From Drosophila miranda (lineage: Eukaryota > Arthropoda > Insecta > Diptera > Drosophilidae), in assembly GCF_003369915.1 (NCBI RefSeq), contig NC_046675.1, positions 21,762,001 through 21,826,000 of the forward strand: a stretch of 64,000 nucleotides of DNA, written 5' to 3'. A program made the translations under genes and the position numbers. The notes below the pieces were generated by a model. It was not told the DNA's origin and ran no database searches. It was given only the letters and a program-made list of their open reading frames with translations. Below are positions 60,926 through 64,000 of this stretch, one piece after another. Position 1 is the stretch's first letter. Each line of letters opens with the position of its first letter.

Positions 60926-63390
60926 TTTCATTGAAGATTCAAAGTTTCGTCAAAAGCCAATGTCTATTGCCCATGCTGTATGGATATCCAGGGTTTTCTA
61001 AGCCCATTATTTTTTCTTTTCCTTATTTTTTATCTTTTTTGTCAGTGTACCTGTAAACACGCTCTCTCCCCTGACCAGTACTCACTTACTCGCTCTCCCT
61101 CCGCTCTCTTTCCGCTTTTGTGGTATTGGTAGAGGGGCGGTTGTTGCGGAGGAAATAATTACATGATTGAGGTACTCCACACACACACACACCGACACGC
61201 TGAAACATGGAAAGGGCAACACTTGCATGAATACCCACAATGACAAACACTGGGCCACCACCGCCCTTCCTCCCCCCATCCATTTTGCTCTCTCTTTCCC
61301 TCTCTGGAAGTTCTCTTGGGTTTTTTTCGTGGCCTTTCTGGTGGTGGTCGTTGTCTGATCGAAAAGAACATGTCAGAGGTTCCTGACCATTGCATGACTT
61401 GGCCCCCCTGTGTCCCCGTGTGTGTCCCTGTGCGAGTGTGTATCTGTGTGTTGAAGCACCGGCACATGCACGAGCATGAATGAATGAATGGCTTTGGCTA
61501 TGGCATGGCGGCTTTTTTTATATAGCCGGTTCTTGTTCGTGTGCTTTTTTTCTTCTTTCTTTCGTAGTTTTTTCTTTTGGTTTTTTTTTTTTGTTATAAT
61601 TCACGGCAAAAGACCGCAACAAAGACCGGGGCCCCAGAGCAATTATTGTATCGGTTGCCCCACACACACCAGTCCCGCACCATGCAAACCACCACCACTG
61701 TAGAGTGACCTCCTCCCTCCACCCGCTCCTCCCTCCCAGCCGCAAAACGGTAACCATTCGCGCGGCCAGGAACGTGTGTCTTTGTGTGTTTGTGTAAGGA
61801 CTGACGTTGAGGTCAGGGCATTGTCGTGTGGTTATTGGCTGGCTACCGACCGGTTGGTTGGTTACCTCACAGAAGGATTCTAATGCAAACACAATGAGCC
61901 AACACGAACACACAAAAAGCCATAGGATATGCAAGGCTTATACAATACATATTGTACATACATAGAGGACTATAAAGTACATTAAAAACCGAACACTTCT
62001 GAAGACTCGACAAAAATATAAGCTAGAATTTGGAGAGTGTCTCTTTATTTCCTAAAATATTCTGCGGGTTTTAAAAATAGCATAAAGACTTCGCCTTGCA
62101 TTATTCATGAAATATTTAAAGAAATTAGAGAATTTATTAATTTTAAGGGATTGTATTTACAGTCAGGGAAAAAATAATAGAAGCAGCATATTTTTTATAT
62201 TTTTCAAAATTTTCTTCAATGCATATTTATTTTTTAAGTTTCATAATTTGATTGAAACATAAGATCTAAACTAGATTCGAAAAACTTTATGTACCAAAAA
62301 CGTATTTTTTTGTATAGAAACAGGATTCTTTTTTAAAATTTGTTTTATTTGCAATATGTAAAATAGAAAACAAAATATGTTTAAAAAACTGCAAAAAAAA
62401 TTCGCTTCTTGGTTGAAGTTTATCGAAAGGTTTATATATACAAAAATAAAGAACACACTTCCGTTATAAGTGATCTTGTTTAATTCAAAAAACTATAACT
62501 CCATGAGTAAAAAATAAATTAATAAAAATATTAAAGCTATAGATACAAACATCCCACCAAAATATGTCTCAACTTTTCTACTCTTCAAAGACGTTTTCAT
62601 GCCTCTTATAAGAACTCTTCTCATACGTTTCTTCTTATCTTTTATTTTAATAGTTTATTTTTTAATGGTTAAACTTTTCCCCACATTAAATTTAATGTTT
62701 GTTCATATCCTTTTGTCCAACAATATAATTTGAGACTTCCTCAATTGTTCTTTTACTTTTTTCAACAACCTCTACGAATAGATCATCTATGACGACTACG
62801 CGCCAGCTTGTCCGTCATGAGGATTTACCATTAATTTTGCCCTGACCTCTAAAGTTCCGCCTCCAGACAACCAACCAAAGAAAACACTCCCCCATGCAGA
62901 AGAGACCTTCAGACACACACTCTCCACTCCCTCTGCAACTGTGGGTTCCCGCTATCGTTCCCGTTCCCCCTCGATTGCAGCAGTGGCAGGATTAATTTCT
63001 AATTTCGCCTAATGTTCGGAGAGTGTTCGATGTTTACATTTTGGGTGCTGTGCTCGTGTTTTTGGTCTCGTCTTCTAATTTACCTTGATAAAATTGTACC
63101 GATTCCCATTCCCATTCCCATGACCAGAGACCTCGGACCCAGAGACCAGAGACCGGACCTCAGACCCCAGACCCATCCCAAGCCCTGCCCTATCCCCGGG
63201 CTGTTTTTGTCTCTGCCCTCGTAAACGCATTCATCGTTGTCTCTGAGCCGAGTCGTCTCCGAGTCGAGTCCGGGGCGATGTCTACTACGGCTCTGAGTCG
63301 GAGTCGGAGACGGAGACGGACGACCAGGGCCCACATGTTTGCATCATTAATCATGACGTTTCAGCTCTGACACATTTGGCCGATCGGCGG

Positions 63391-63445
63391 CAAAGGCAGC
63401 AGCAGCAGCAGCGGCAGCAGCAGCAACGGCAACGGCAGCAGCAGC
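63391..63445. repeat. CAG-rich trinucleotide tract in pb intron
   Basis: CAG units interspersed with CGG and CAACGG. It looks like an opa-type repeat but has no splice signals or conserved flanks to suggest translation. Confidence 0.8.
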
Positions 63446-63512
63446 GCTCTAACAAACGGAGGATTGTAATGAACACGTTTTGTAAGGCAGATAGAGAGGT
63501 ATTACTGTGAGC

Positions 63513-63582
63513 CAGAAAAAGACAGAAACTAAGGGCAGAAAAAGACAGAAACTAAGGGACAGAAAGAGATAAAAACTAAGAG
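63513..63582. repeat. Three tandem purine-rich units of about 23 bp
   Basis: Units of the form CAGAAAAAGACAGAAACTAA repeat at 63513, 63536 and, diverged, from 63559. Confidence 0.8.
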
Positions 63583-64000
63583 ACAGACTGCCAGACGAAA
63601 TACCTTAAAAAAAACACTATAGGATGAGACAGACGCACGTCAACGATGGCTCGCGGACAGCAGCAGCAGCAGCGGATGCGTACGCACAGCGAGAGGGCCG
63701 ATGCCGATGCCTCTTCTCGTCAGCGGCCAAGAGACAATGGGCCACAATTTGAAGACAAATATTTTCACAATGGTAACAGAAGACAAAAAGAAAGAACAGC
63801 AAACAGTAGACGGAGGCAAACTCATGTAAATATTGGCCAAAAACTATTTACGAAACTATTAGCTGCAGTTATGGGACAAGAGACTAATTGTGGCCAAGAC
63901 TCCTGTGGTGGCTTGGGAGGGCGCGGAATCGTCATGAAAGGGAGAGTTTATGAGGCAGAGATGACGAAGAGATAATAGAACATTAGCAAAAGGGGAACGT

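Larger units (their letters stand above)
59503..64000 (+). other. pb: pb intron after the microexon (runs off the window)
   Basis: From the donor gtaagtac to the window end no pb homeobox sequence is found, so this intron is at least 4.5 kb. It includes a dispersed repeat fragment (60570-60660), short tandem repeats (60878-60925, 63513-63582) and a CAG-rich tract (63391-63445). Small open frames are compositional. Confidence 0.75.

Noticed and set aside
1..64000. Search by eye for mir-10 and for the pb homeobox
   Set aside because: Neither was found. mir-10 is expected beyond the left edge between Dfd and Scr, and the pb homeobox beyond the right edge.
1..64000. CRISPR arrays, rRNA and tRNA genes
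   Set aside because: No regularly spaced repeat array or cloverleaf-forming sequence was recognised. CRISPR arrays are not expected in an animal genome.

Overview
The window is fly genomic DNA from the Antennapedia (Hox) complex of a Drosophila species. From left to right it holds the last codons of Deformed (Dfd, +), mir-993 (-), Amalgam (Ama, -), bicoid (bcd, +), zerknullt (zen, +), a TTC12-like TPR gene (+), zen2 (-), and the first coding exon and 15-nt microexon of proboscipedia (pb, +). The pb homeobox exon lies beyond the right edge. The proteins are close to those I know from D. melanogaster but diverged. For example, Bcd is about 535 aa with longer glutamine and alanine tracts. Here Dfd is on the same strand as bcd, zen and pb, whereas in D. 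melanogaster it is opposite to them. That arrangement is the one I recall for D. pseudoobscura, so an obscura-group or other non-melanogaster Drosophila is most likely. The species is inference.

Layout. 1-1170: Dfd C-terminus and 3' UTR. 1.2-23 kb: gene-poor DNA, presumably regulatory, containing one small unnamed two-exon gene (6.5-7.0 kb) and mir-993 on the minus strand (10.75-10.85 kb). 23.3-24.3 kb: Ama, an intronless three-Ig secreted protein. 24.3-28.6 kb: spacer with an orphan housekeeping-type promoter (27.2-27.4 kb) and a decayed tandem duplication (27.8-28.2 kb). 28.6-31.3 kb: bcd in four coding exons, with a 3' UTR carrying Nanos-response-like boxes and long paired stems. 31.3-34.7 kb: zen with an upstream cluster of Dorsal-like sites, a TATA box and two coding exons. 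39.4-40.6 kb: TTC12-like gene in four exons. 42.4-43.4 kb: zen2 in two exons, transcribed toward the TTC12-like gene, with Dorsal-like and Zelda-like sites upstream. 45.8-64.0 kb: pb leader region, N-terminal exon, an 11.5 kb intron, the microexon and the start of the next intron.

How the genes relate. bcd, zen and zen2 are the fast-evolving Hox3-derived trio: bcd is the maternal anterior morphogen, and zen and zen2 are early zygotic dorsal genes. Dfd and pb are true homeotic selectors of head and mouthparts. Ama is a non-homeobox resident of the complex. Most of the remaining DNA is non-coding. It contains many simple repeats, GAGA-type tracts and a few dispersed repeat fragments. All splice models were read by eye from splice-site consensus, reading frame and remembered family sequences. 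No alignment was run.
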